Source: Nitzschia sp. DOCU1
Taxonomy: Eukaryota > Bacillariophyta > Bacillariophyceae > Bacillariales > Bacillariaceae
Assembly: GCA_951394045.1 (NCBI GenBank)
Contig: OX595987.1
Location: forward strand, 3,100,001 to 3,164,000
Direction of reading: 5' to 3'
Length of the DNA stretch: 64,000 bases
Shown here: one piece after another, positions 50,184 through 60,600 of the stretch
Layout: each line of letters opens with the position of its first letter
Numbering within the stretch: the stretch's first letter is position 1
Program-made: the position numbers and the translations under genes
Notes under the pieces: model-generated
Databases searched by the model: none
What the model saw: the letters and a program-made list of their open reading frames with translations, nothing else
Told to the model about the DNA's origin: nothing

Positions 50184-53100
50184 ATGGGTGGCCCTGGCAG
50201 TGGAGGTGCACGTCCGAAGGCTGGAAAACTTGCTAAGGTGGTGGAAGGCCAACAAACCCTTTTTGGGTCATTAGCCCATGCGAAAGAGGCGAGAGACAGG
50301 AAACGCAAGACAGTTCTGACAGTTGAGGAGTCAAGGTCAAATAAGCAGAGAATAGCCAGGGAGGCTTCAGCAAAAGAAGAAAGGCAAAATGCTGAGCGAC
50401 AAGCAAATATAGAGCATCAGAAGCGACAGAAAGACTTGCAAGAAGAGTCCTTGCAAAAACTGCGGGAGGCAGTGGAATCCAACGACACAGGCTTTGATGC
50501 TGATGATGATAGCCAAAGCTATTCCAGCGAAGATGACGAAAATTATGATTTTGATGACGAGGACGAAGCCCAGGAGGATGAGGATGAAGAAAGCAGTGAC
50601 CAAAAGACTAGGCGGCGCCTGAGCTACATGCCACCTCCCGGTTCCAAACTTTCAAACTACCTCAATGGCATAAAAGATTTAATCCTTGCAGGTACAAACA
50701 AGGCAAATCGCGACAAAGGGCGAGCATGGTATCCTCCTACTATCCAAGCTGTAGCGCTATCAACCTCAGACCCTTTTAGCTACTGCGAGGAAGCAACATG
50801 GGTTTACCACTTTGATCCATTTGTTCAGTTCAACTCGAAGATTGAGAAACCGGTCAAGCAGTATGCCTGCATTCATTGCCAGACAAAGGGTACTCTTGAG
50901 TCAAATGGATGGCATTTTCGGCCACAACATTGTTTTCAATCAATAGTATGGCTGATGCATCGTCGTCTCCTTTGCAAGAAGGGCAAGAGCCAGCTCGGTT
51001 GTGGTCGAACATTTGCTGAGTTTCATCCAGCATTCCTGGCACAGCTTCCGAACCCAGTTATCGAGCGATTTCCATTTTTGACAACAGTTTCCGGTGTTGG
51101 CATACATGAAAGTATGATGCGACAATTCATGCATTTGTGTGCAAAGGGAGTACTCTATGGAACCTACTGTGCCTCCATCAATGAAATGCGCCAGACTCAG
51201 TATTACCTGGACCATCTCTCTCACCTCGATATTCTTTCGGATAAAATGCGAAACCGAGCAAACATAGCAAACATAGCATGCGAGGACTATTTTGTCCCGC
51301 AGCCCTTCTATTCATATCAATCCCCAGGAAATTACAACGGGCTCAATTTAATGCCACGTTTGCTAAGGTTTCTATTTCTTCGAGTAAGTCTCGGAATCCT
51401 TCTTGCCCACTTCCAAGATCTAACGTCTGTGCCCCCCGCCCTTCAATATAGGTTATGCTGAATCTAGAAAAATACCTGCAGACAAGCTTTCAGCTGCACC
51501 CGGATGAATCCGAGTCTAGTGACCACTCGTTCAAGTTTGCCTCCCAGATCTCGGCATCCATTCGAATGGGTAAAGTCTACACTGCCTCCTACGACTCAGT
51601 AGGTCTAGCCGGAATGTGTAACTTTAACAGACTGGTACACACTAAGCCTAATGATGAAATCAGAGATTTCATCAAGATCTACAAGGAAGTAAGAATAAAT
51701 GCAGGGGCCACGGAGCTGAAACAAGTTGAAGGTGATGGCGGTGGTGACCGAAGTCTATGGCCAGAAATCTTTACCGAGCTAAAGACGAGAGCCAGGGCAG
51801 CCAGGCCGTCGCAGGTGGACGGACTCCCCCTCGCAACACTGTCCCAAGATAAGTTTGTAGTACTCTCATCCTGCACCGAGGCAGAGACGTGGGCTAGAAG
51901 CATGGCTACAAAACTTGCAATGTTGAAAGACGGTGTTGTGTATTACGGTCTTGACACGGAATGCAATGTGGACGAGACTCATTCCATCACACGCGTCATT
52001 TCAATTTCGTTGCCAGATGATCTCTACGACAAGACAGTTGTATTTGATCTTACAGAGATGGGTGCATGGTCGTCACAAAGATTTCCACAAGCCGTTGCAG
52101 CACTACTCCAAAACCCACGCCTTATTCCAGCTATGGTCAATGCTTCCTTTGATCTTAAACGCTTTCGAGATCTTGGTATTAACATCGCTAGAGCTATTGA
52201 GATTATGGAGCTTGCTAAGCAGCTGCAGCCAAATCATCCTCATGGATATGGTATGCAAAAGCTCTGTGCCCGGTTATTGCATCTCCATGTTGACAAGTTT
52301 GGACAAAATGCGGATTGGCGGCAAATGAAAAGCTCACCTGAACTTCAACAGTATGCTGCACTTGACCCATTCCTTCACCGGATGCTTCACATTCAGCTTA
52401 CAAAATTGCTTTCCACGGAAAGGGAGAAGAATGCCAAGCTAAACGTCTCTAGCTTGATGGAAGGCAACACGGTAAATTTGTTGTATCGTGGAAAGGTTTG
52501 CGCCCATGGTGAGCTCAAGTTTGTGGGAGGCTCTGACGGTGAGATACGTCGTTGGGGCACCTTGGCAATTGGACGCAACAAATCCCTAGTGATGCTTTCA
52601 CGAGTGACAATGAAGAGCGTACGTCCAGTTTTTAGCTACGAGCCCACAGCCGAAGAAGCAGCATCTGGAAAGAAAGGGTGGAATCAAAAAGAAGAGCGGC
52701 TTGATACACTGCTGAAAAAGCACGGGTCTGATAGTGAAACCCTACTTATTGCATGGCCAACGGATCGGGTTCAGGTTCAAGTTCAATCGATTGCGTCCGC
52801 CTTTACCTCAGCAACCACCCCAGCCCACAGCAATACGTCGACACCAAGAGCTCCAACGGAAGCAGCATTCCTAACGACAGTGGATGTTGCTGCAGAAATT
52901 GCTAGTGCTGCTGTGCGAACAGAGGAGGAGGACTCGGACTGTGATTCCCAGGATGCTGGCCCTGCACTACCTTTGTCAAGACAGAAACATGATCGCTTCC
53001 ACGTGGTGGACGGGATGCCAAGATCGTCTTGCCCAAAGACAAAAAATGTCATCAAACTTCTTCGTCGTTTGGTAATTCAAGCTATCACCACATTCGATGT

Positions 53101-54541
53101 TGACGATTGGGACAATATGCTGAAGTATCTCGCCGACCAACGGGGAATTGTCGAATTGGAAGGAATTCTCGACCACTTCTATTTTAATCGAGAGTTTTGG
53201 TATCGACGAGTCAGAGTCTACCCACCAACAGCATCAGCAGGGGTGGCAAATGTGAAAGCGATCCAAAAACTTTTGCATGAGAGCAAAGAGCTGTCCCTTC
53301 CACCAGCGGAAGCTTCCAAAATCGAACAATACCTTGATTATCTGGAAGAGCTGTGCAAAAGTGGAAAACTGGAAGAATGCACCGATGTGGAAATGTATCA
53401 ATGGGACGGTGTTGACTCCAATGGTCTTAGCCTATGGCTTCGCCGCCGAGGCTCAAATCGCTCCGAGAATCTACACCAGAAAATGGTGGTGGCGTTTGGT
53501 CCCCATGGTGTTGGGGCAAAGACTGGTCATTTCTTACTTCTACTAGTGACCTATCGGTACAACATCAGTGCAGGGATCAGGCGGAAACGATGTCACAACT
53601 TTGGCATCCCATATCTTCATATTATTGATCGCATTCAATTGCGCATGGTGCAGATCTTTGGAGTTGATATCTTTCCTATGCATACAAACCAAGCCCTCTT
53701 TGACCCTGTGGAGGGCTTCGTTGCAGTTGGGATTGGGCCCATGAATTACGATGCAAAGTTTGTTGAATACGGGGAGCCTGATCAAAATCTACGTGGGGAG
53801 GACATGCAATTTCTGGCCAAGCGAATGGGGCTACGTGGGCCTCCCCTGCATATTGCACACCCAAATGAAAAGCACCTATTCAACGAGTTCATGACAAAAA
53901 ATCCCAAGGCACCATCGGCTTCAACTTGGGAAAGGCTAGCTATGGAGTTCAGGAAAGCCGCAGATTATCTTACCATTTTTCCAAAGCTTCCTTCCATGCT
54001 GAGGAACTACTATAATAAATGGAAAGCCACCCAGGATCTCGTGATGATACAAGACTCGGTCAGGACTGGGTATTATGAACTTCTGCGCAGCTTTGGTGAG
54101 CCACAGAGAGATATAGTAGCCCACGAAGGGTCGGTGGGGGCCAACTTTCAGAAGAAAGCATCTAATGAAGACAAAGCAATGGCTTCGGGTGAGAGGGTCA
54201 GCACCATAAGTACCTTGGAGTCTTCGCCAAAAGAAGCATTGCCACAAAATGCATTACCAGTTGCCCCTGTAGTGGCCCCACAACAGAGCGAGTACATACC
54301 GACCAGCACCAATGATGGGCGAAATAGGGACAACCGAAGGTGCAGTGGTGCTCCCTTTGGTTGTCCATCAAAAGCATCGCAATGTTCTGGGAGGCGTAGT
54401 GGCTGGAAGTGGTGCATTCGGATCAGAGAGAAACGAATCCAAGTGCCTGAGAATGAAAATGAACGCAAAAACATTATTCGGGAATTTAAAAGAAAAATGC
54501 ACCAGAGGCGGATGGCTGAACATCGTGCTAGCAATAAGTAG
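50184..54541 (+). CDS. Transposase: DDE domain interrupted by DEDD 3'-5' exonuclease (spliced)
   Basis: Exons 50184-51383 and 51452-54541, intron 51384-51451 (68 nt, GTAAGT...TATAG, phase 0); 1429 aa. Order: basic start; acidic coiled-coil region (60-150); a Cys-rich region (about 225-285: CIHCQTKG, LLCKKGK, LGCGRTF). Candidate DDE residues: Asp424 (SSDHSFKFAS), Asp495 (VEGDGGGD), Glu1072 (RRGSNRSENLHQ). Between the second Asp and the Glu is a complete DEDDy exonuclease: YYGLDTEC (Asp568, Glu570), VNASFDLKRF (Asp634) and QQYAALD (Tyr701, Asp705). The C-terminus is basic. It should cut and join the element ends; the exonuclease may trim or process them. The DDE assignment rests on motif spacing and is less certain than the exonuclease. 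Confidence 0.8.
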
Positions 54542-54574
54542 AAGTATGAGTTAAATGAAACAGTGGCAATGCAA

Positions 54575-55085
54575 GAATGCAAGACAATGTGAGAATGCGA
54601 CAATGGCAACAACGCCAATGCGAGAATGCGAAAAAAATGATGGCGACAACGACAATGCGAGAATGCAAGACAATGCCGACAACGCAAATGCGACAATGCG
54701 AGAATGCAAGACAATGTGAGAATGCGACAATGGCAACAACGCCAATGCGAGAATGCGAAAAAAACGATGGCGACAACGACAATGCGAGAATGCAAGACAA
54801 TGCCGACAACGCAAATGCGACAATGCGAGAATGCAAGACAATGTGAGAATGCGACAATGGCAACAACGCCAATGCGAGAATGCGAAAAAAAACGATGGCG
54901 ACAACGACAATGCGAGAATGCAAGACAATGCCGACAACGCAAATGCGACAATGCGAGAATGCAAGACAATGTGAGAATGCCACAATGGCAACAACGCCAA
55001 TGCAAGAATGCGAAAAAAAACGATGGCGACAACGACAATGCGAGAATGCAAGACAATGCCGACAACGCAAATGCGAGAAAATGAT
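54575..55085. repeat. 127-bp tandem array, about 4 copies
   Basis: The marker AAGACAATGT recurs at 54581, 54708, 54835 and 54963 (periods 127, 127, 128). Units are built from shorter words (GAGAATGC, GCGACAATG, ACAACG), so the array itself grew from simple sequence. It starts right after the transposase stop. Long open frames on both strands here are artefacts of stop-free repeats. Confidence 0.9.
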
Positions 55086-55580
55086 GAATTGGACAAAATC
55101 GATGGTGACAATGCCAATGCCAGAATGCGAAAAAAAGACAATGCAAGAATGCGACAACGCGACAACGACAATGCGAGAATGCGACAACGGCGACAACGCC
55201 AATGCAATGCCAGAATGCAACAACGGCAACAACAGCGTGCCATACCCCACAGAGATGCGTAATTAGTAGTAGTCATATTAGTCTGATACACTGGTAGTCC
55301 TAGCAATGTGACAACGGCAATGTGGCAAATGGCAACAATGACAATGTGAGAATGCAAAAATGCAACAACAACGAATGCAAGAAGGCAACAACCACCACAA
55401 ATGCGACAATGGCGACAACGACAATGCGAGAATGTGACAACGGCGACAATGCCACAACGACAATGGGAGAATGCGCCAACCACAACAAATGGGAGAAGGC
55501 GACAATGACAATGCAAGAATGCAACAATGCAATACGGGAAGGTGACAACCACAACTATTGCGAGAAGCCGACAATGACAA
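55086..55580. repeat. Degenerate ACAATG/GAATGC simple-sequence tail
   Basis: Continues the same words without a regular period, interrupted by a short unique stretch near 55260-55310. No coding signal. Confidence 0.75.
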
Positions 55581-56050
55581 TGGATCAGTACTTGTGTGAC
55601 TCCTTTGATTGGTCCAAATGACTCCCTGGATTACTCCCATTCGCCTTACTACTGGGAAGTTTCCCTCTAGAAAGTTGTTTGTCTATAACTTGCCCGGAAC
55701 CTGTCCGAATTCCGCCTTTTTTTCGTCTATCCGCCTTTCTTCAACTGACGCCCCCACTGCTAAGATCTTGTTGTGCTACCATGGGTATTAGAGAAGTTGG
55801 TCACTTAAGCTATAACTACAGATCTATACTCTCTTAAAAACAGGAGGAAACAGTTTCAGATGTATTTTACTGTCCCGGTTCGGTTGGTGAAAGAATGGTT
55901 GAATTCTGACCAGTGGTTGGCGAGATATCGATGAATTAGTGGTGGATAGAGGGAGCCATCAAGTAGTAAGCAATATTATTGCCTATTTTGTCACAATGCG
56001 ACAAATACATGTCTCGTTCCGACACAAACAGTCATGTGCGGTACTCGCCG
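55581..56050. other. Non-coding right part of the DNA transposon
   Basis: Unique sequence between the simple-sequence tail and the subterminal repeat; nothing recognised. Confidence 0.5.
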
Positions 56051-56151
56051 AGTAACGCACATAGGCGGAAAATGTACAGTTCACTACTACTTCTTCTCGA
56101 AAAAGAACTCTAATGTCCCTAGACGCCATCAAATCTCCTATGTGCGTTACT
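56051..56151. repeat. Subterminal inverted repeat, 15-bp arms
   Basis: AGTAACGCACATAGG at 56051-56065 is the exact reverse complement of 56137-56151, with a 71-bp loop. It lies next to the right terminal repeat and could bind transposase. Confidence 0.7.
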
Positions 56152-56173
56152 CCACACCTGTAAGCCACCTGCC
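56152..56173 (-). repeat. Right terminal inverted repeat
   Basis: Read from the minus strand it begins GGCAGGTG; 16 of 22 positions match the left end. Confidence 0.7.
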
Positions 56174-56181
56174 TTCGTTTC

Positions 56182-56217
56182 TCGTCCAATTTCCTCCAGC
56201 AACACGTGCGTAATTTG
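56182..56217 (+). repeat. 3' LTR, distal 36 bp
   Basis: Identical to 43410-43445, completing the LTR left off at 49981. The right copy of the 8-bp duplication (56174-56181) sits just before it. Confidence 0.9.
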
Positions 56218-56222
56218 CCGCC
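56218..56222. repeat. Right target-site duplication of the copia element (CCGCC)
   Basis: Pairs with 43255-43259. Confidence 0.8.
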
Positions 56223-56658
56223 TCACGTCATCACGTCAGCATCAGTCATAGATGGTATGTATACTTTCACCTATGTGTCAAATATAAAAACGATACCTGG
56301 CAAACGTGGGCCGCCCGGCTGCCTGATGAGATGGCAGGCGCTGACATTGGATTGAATCTTAAAGAGATTCCTGTTAAGGTCCGATATAAATATCCTACGA
56401 CTTTGAAGGATTTTATTTCGATGGATTGGCTGTTGGTTCGGATAAAGGATTAAAAAACCTTTATGGATATAGATTTTTATTCGAAGGCCCGGCCATCCAC
56501 ATCTAAACATCGCGCGCGCTGGGCCATGCTATTGCCTCTTCATCATCATTGAAAACTCATCTCGTTGCACTGGCTCTACCGTAGTTACTACGTGTCTCTC
56601 TCGGTGTTGTTGTGGGGGATCTCCATCTTTAGCATCATCTTATTTGCAACTCTTCACC
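56223..56658. other. Intergenic: promoter of the four-TM gene
   Basis: Begins TCACGTCATCACGTCAGC, two half CRE-like motifs. Before the insertion this joined 43254 to form one divergent promoter of about 620 bp with the selenoprotein gene. No gene recognised. Confidence 0.4.
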
Positions 56659-57495
56659 ATGTCGCAAACACTATGTGGAGGCTCAATAGGATCAAGGCGG
56701 GGACTGCTGGCGTCATTATGGTCGGTGGTATCGATTTTGACAGCAATTGCTTTTCTGACGGCATTGATTTATGCCATTACCACAAAGAACGGCGGACAAG
56801 ACTACGATAACTACTATTACCAGGACGGACGAGAGGACGGGGATCCTGAACTGGCAGTGACGTCAAGAGCGCTGGCTTTTTCAGCGCTATGGACTGCTGT
56901 ACTATCAGCCCTCATGTCCGTGTTTGGTACTGTGATTCTCGGCTTCCAATCGCCTTTCTCTGGACAGTACTATCTATGTTGCGATCGAAGTGTACACCGC
57001 ACAACACCGCTGGGGCTGGGATCCTTCATTGGTGCATTGCTGATGCTAGCAAATCTGACTCTGATATGCTCCGTTCTCTTTGGAGAGTTCGAGGTACGTT
57101 GAGGTTTCTTTAGAGAATACCGCCTACTTGTTCATTGAACATCTTCTAACCGTTGCTCCGTCGAGCAGATTCGTGACTATCGTGAGGGGGAAGATCGGGG
57201 AGGTGGTGACGCCGATTACTCTGGACGGACCGAGGAACGATCATCAATGGCTTTCTCTATTTTGTGTATGTTCTTGACTGTAATATATGCCGGCTTTGCA
57301 GCGCTTACGTTCGCTTACTCTAGCAGCGTCATGGAAGAACACGCTATGGACGAGCGAGAAGAGCTAATCCTATCAACGAGAGACAAAGGTGTAGGCCATT
57401 TTAATGGGTATGGTGGATACATTGGCGAGAGATTCGATGTCGGAAGAACGAGGAACGGGCCAACGGGCTTTGCAACAGAAGCGACGTTAGCGTAG
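56659..57495 (+). CDS. Four-transmembrane protein of unknown function (spliced)
   Basis: Exons 56659-57093 and 57169-57495, intron 57094-57168 (75 nt, GTACGT...GCAG, phase 0); 253 aa. Four hydrophobic helices: SLWSVVSILTAIAFLTALIY, FSALWTAVLSALMSVFGTV, FIGALLMLANLTLICSVLF and AFSILCMFLTVIYAGFAALT. A Tyr/Asp-rich loop lies between TM1 and TM2, a short one with CC between TM2 and TM3, and an acidic Gly-rich loop spans the splice site. This resembles MARVEL/tetraspan topology but has no diagnostic motif (no CCG). I do not recognise a family; membrane organisation is a guess. Confidence 0.7.
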
Positions 57496-57623
57496 CGCTA
57501 CATTTTAATACCTGTACACCATAAACAGATAGAGACCTGTGCACGCTGCATGTAAGTGATTCTCGATATCGTCTAATAGCCTGGTATGATCGGCTCGGAT
57601 GTAATAGAAATTTAGATTTTCGT

Positions 57624-60600
57624 CTACTTTACATAGGCATTGACAATGTCACATGCACGGGAGAGGTAGCCAAAGCCAGGCTTGGCATTCTTTACCAATG
57701 CCTTCCGAATGCCTTCGAAATCAATTTCACCCTCCCATACATCCATCCTCACCTCAAGAGGAAGTGAAGGGTAACAAAACTCCATACCAAACTCAACTGA
57801 CAGCTTTGATGCTCGACCCTCGAAATCAACAGTTAGCACAAACGAACTTGCACCTGTGCGGCAAAGTGCACACTTATAGCGACTTAACAACCCTTGGATC
57901 TCCCCAGCGGTAAAGTCAAGGCGCCCCAAGGTCCAAACGTAATTCTGCATATTTTTGGTCAGGGCGGATGATGCCCAGGAGTTCTTGTTGCCACGTGCGC
58001 TCTCCGCAAGGCGACGCACGCTATCATCCAAGAACATCGCAACAGACCCAGAGTACTTTCGTAGGGATTTTTTCATTCCATCAGGAATTTGCGCCTTCTT
58101 TTGGACATTACCTACTGAGCCCTTCTGTTTGAAGATGTCATAGGTCACGGTCGTGCAGGTGTTTACACTGTTGCCAATTGTATCAAAGGAAAGGCTTGAT
58201 TCGGCCACCTCTAGCGGCATCCAGGAATGGAGGCCTCTAAGTGACGTGTAACCTTTTTGAGCCGATTTAGCCTGTGACTGTATAGCGTCGAATTCCTTGC
58301 GGTAGGAGTCTGCCTCTTCTGCTGAAGTTAAGATGCGATCACAGTCGTACTCTTTAGCAGAGGATTCGGCAAAGGCAGATTCTGTCTTCGCGATCATTTT
58401 CTCCAATTGCTGGATTTCACTCTTCAAGTCAGCACAAGTATTCTTGAGCGAATTAGGAGAGGCGGCATGTTAGCAGGAGTACCTGTAGGATGTAAGAGGC
58501 TCTCCAAGGATACAAACTTACTTTTCGTCGCCCAAGGCTCATACGGCGGGCTTTCCGCACCTTCCGGTCATTCAACATTCTGATCTGCTCTTGGATCGAA
58601 TGGAGATTTCTGACTAGCTCATCTAATGTTCCGACGTCTCGATCGATGCCATTGGATACTTCATGTAATGGATTGCCAAATGATTCGATGACAGTTACCA
58701 ACCATGTGTTCCATTCGGAAGAGATCACCTTGCGACTTTCGTCAACGAGTAACCCAAGTCGTTTTCGAATTTGACTGTTGTCGTCTGATCGCAATTTGCC
58801 CTGGAGTTGAACAAAACGCTCGGAGTCCGACGCGAAAACTGAAGCCAGCGCTTCTCCAGTTCCACTCTCGGTGCGTCTCTCAACTTCACCACAGACAGCC
58901 TGGAGTACCTGCTTCCACTTTCCTGGAACGGGGTCCTTTGCGTTCTGACACGAGACATTGAATTTCACCAGGACATCAACCGTATCCGAGTTTCCCCCGA
59001 ATTCGGGCACCTCGAGAGGTTTGTTGCAAAATTTCAGAACCTCGTCCAAAGTGAGAGAGATTGGTTCGCGCGAGAAGAAGGGCGCTTCGCGCATTTCCGA
59101 TACTTCTGGTGATCGAAACGACACCGAATGCTCCTCCACTAGATACGATTCAGGATCAACGATGCTACCATCTGTCGATACATGCACCCGGTCATCTGTG
59201 TCCAGAGTAAAGCGATGACTGGCTAGGGAGCTTCTTCGAGAGCGATTCGTTGCGATAGACGACATATCATCGAACTCAATCGTTGGATGTTCTAATTGCT
59301 CGGCGGGAACACCGTTGACTTGTGAGGCTTCCTTTTTGAGGACTGGCTGCTGCTCCCTATCTGCAGCACTCTGATTGTCTGGAGATGACAAATCTTGGCC
59401 ACTAGTAACGCTGTCTCGAACTGCAGCAGCGACAAGCACACCGGTCATACCATTCTCCAGCTCAACCGTGGCACCCTCGTCTATGTCCATACTTTCGTCA
59501 TTATCGTCCATAGCACTCAATGACTCAGGTCGTTGCAAGCTGAAGTCGAGCTTTTGAGCATCGAGCTGAAGCTTTGATGTGAACTTATCCGCCTTCGCAG
59601 AATTTACAGATGCAATGCTCTGAGCATCGGTCATTTCAACTGATGAGTCAGCGGGCGACAGTTGTGAACTTCCAAGAGATTCCTTTGGTTGTTTAAGTTT
59701 GGACAAATTGTTGTCGGGTCTAGACGAGGGTGACTCGTCCGCATGCGAGTACATATTCGCGAGAAGTCGTTCCATTCCTCCTTCGAGTTCAACAGTCATT
59801 TCTCCCTGCTCCCGGGAATTCAAAGTTAACTCTTCGATGGAACTCGTTTTGCTTGAGACTATGGATATATTCGCCTTTTCTTTGGTAAGCTGGTAGTTCC
59901 CTGGTAGCACAACCGGCCCCGTGTCATCACGAGCATTGGAAATCGGACTAAGTTGCGGCGATCCCTTCATGTTTTCGACGGTAATCTTGTCCACAAGGAC
60001 ATTCAGATCAGCTTCAATCTCGACTGTGTGCTCCCCACAGTCGCTCGTCTCGGAGTCTTCTACTGAAAGATTCCCCCTTGGGATCGAGAAAAGAGCTTTT
60101 GCCTTGTTCGAGGGCATGGGTGTCATGTTGACGGACGGGCTTCCAATGTGGTACTCGGCAGCTTCAGGAGAACCGAATGCCACCGATCGCGTCGACTTGG
60201 CGGTGCTTTGAACTTTCTTTCTAGAGCTCAAGATACCGACCGGGACAGTCCTTCTGGGCATTGGAGAAGCTTGGCTATTGTTCTCCTTAGCCGAAGTTGC
60301 CAATGCGAGTCCTTGGCTTGATGACTTTCGACGCTTGCTCTTTGCGAAGCCGACATCCAAATCAAAGGAATGTTTCTCGGGGACAATCTCCTCGCCATCG
60401 CGGGTTGTGCTTGTCTCTGACAGCCGTCTCTTGGAAGACGAAGAAACTGCTTCACTAGACGGATCGTCACTTATCCCCCCTTGTAGCGTGGCCTTCTTGG
60501 CATTTCGCGTATTTCTCGCTGGAGAGTTGGGGTGAAGTGGGTTCACAATACGTCTCGGCGATGGTGCAATTTTGGTCGGAGTTGGTTTGACATGAGAGTT

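Larger units (their letters stand above)
49982..56173 (+). mobile_element. DNA transposon with DDE-plus-exonuclease transposase, nested in copia 3' LTR
   Basis: 6192 bp. The ends are imperfect 22-bp inverted repeats (16 of 22 match, both starting GGCA), with an 8-bp target duplication outside. It carries one spliced gene (50184-54541), then a 127-bp tandem array and simple-sequence tail, and a subterminal inverted repeat near the right end. The boundaries are fixed precisely because the target was a known sequence, the LTR. The superfamily could not be assigned: 8-bp duplications occur in hAT and KDZ-type elements, but the transposase does not look like hAT. Confidence 0.85.
43260..56217 (+). 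mobile_element. Ty1/copia (CoDi-type) LTR retrotransposon, with nested DNA transposon in its 3' LTR
   Basis: 5' LTR 43260-43445, gag 44041-45558, pol 45574-49659 in copia order (protease, integrase, RT, RNase H), purine run 49823-49829, and a 3' LTR split into 49832-49981 and 56182-56217 by the element 49982-56173. Removing the insert and one copy of its 8-bp duplication restores a 186-bp LTR that differs from the 5' LTR at one base only, so insertion was recent. Flanked by CCGCC. The LTR ends are not the usual TG...CA. The DSHADTC protease motif is the form I associate with diatom CoDi elements. Confidence 0.92.

Noticed and set aside
54148..55552. Long minus-strand open frames rich in His/Cys/Leu (332, 333 and 240 codons)
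   Set aside because: They are reverse translations of the stop-free tandem repeat; composition is periodic and they overlap the transposase 3' end.
49982..56173. hAT assignment for the nested transposon from the 8-bp duplication
   Set aside because: The protein lacks a recognisable hAT C-terminal dimerisation domain, and the ends start GGCA rather than the usual hAT CAG-type termini.
56271..56510. 79-codon minus-strand frame in the four-TM promoter
   Set aside because: No motif, AT-rich, and not supported by a good context.
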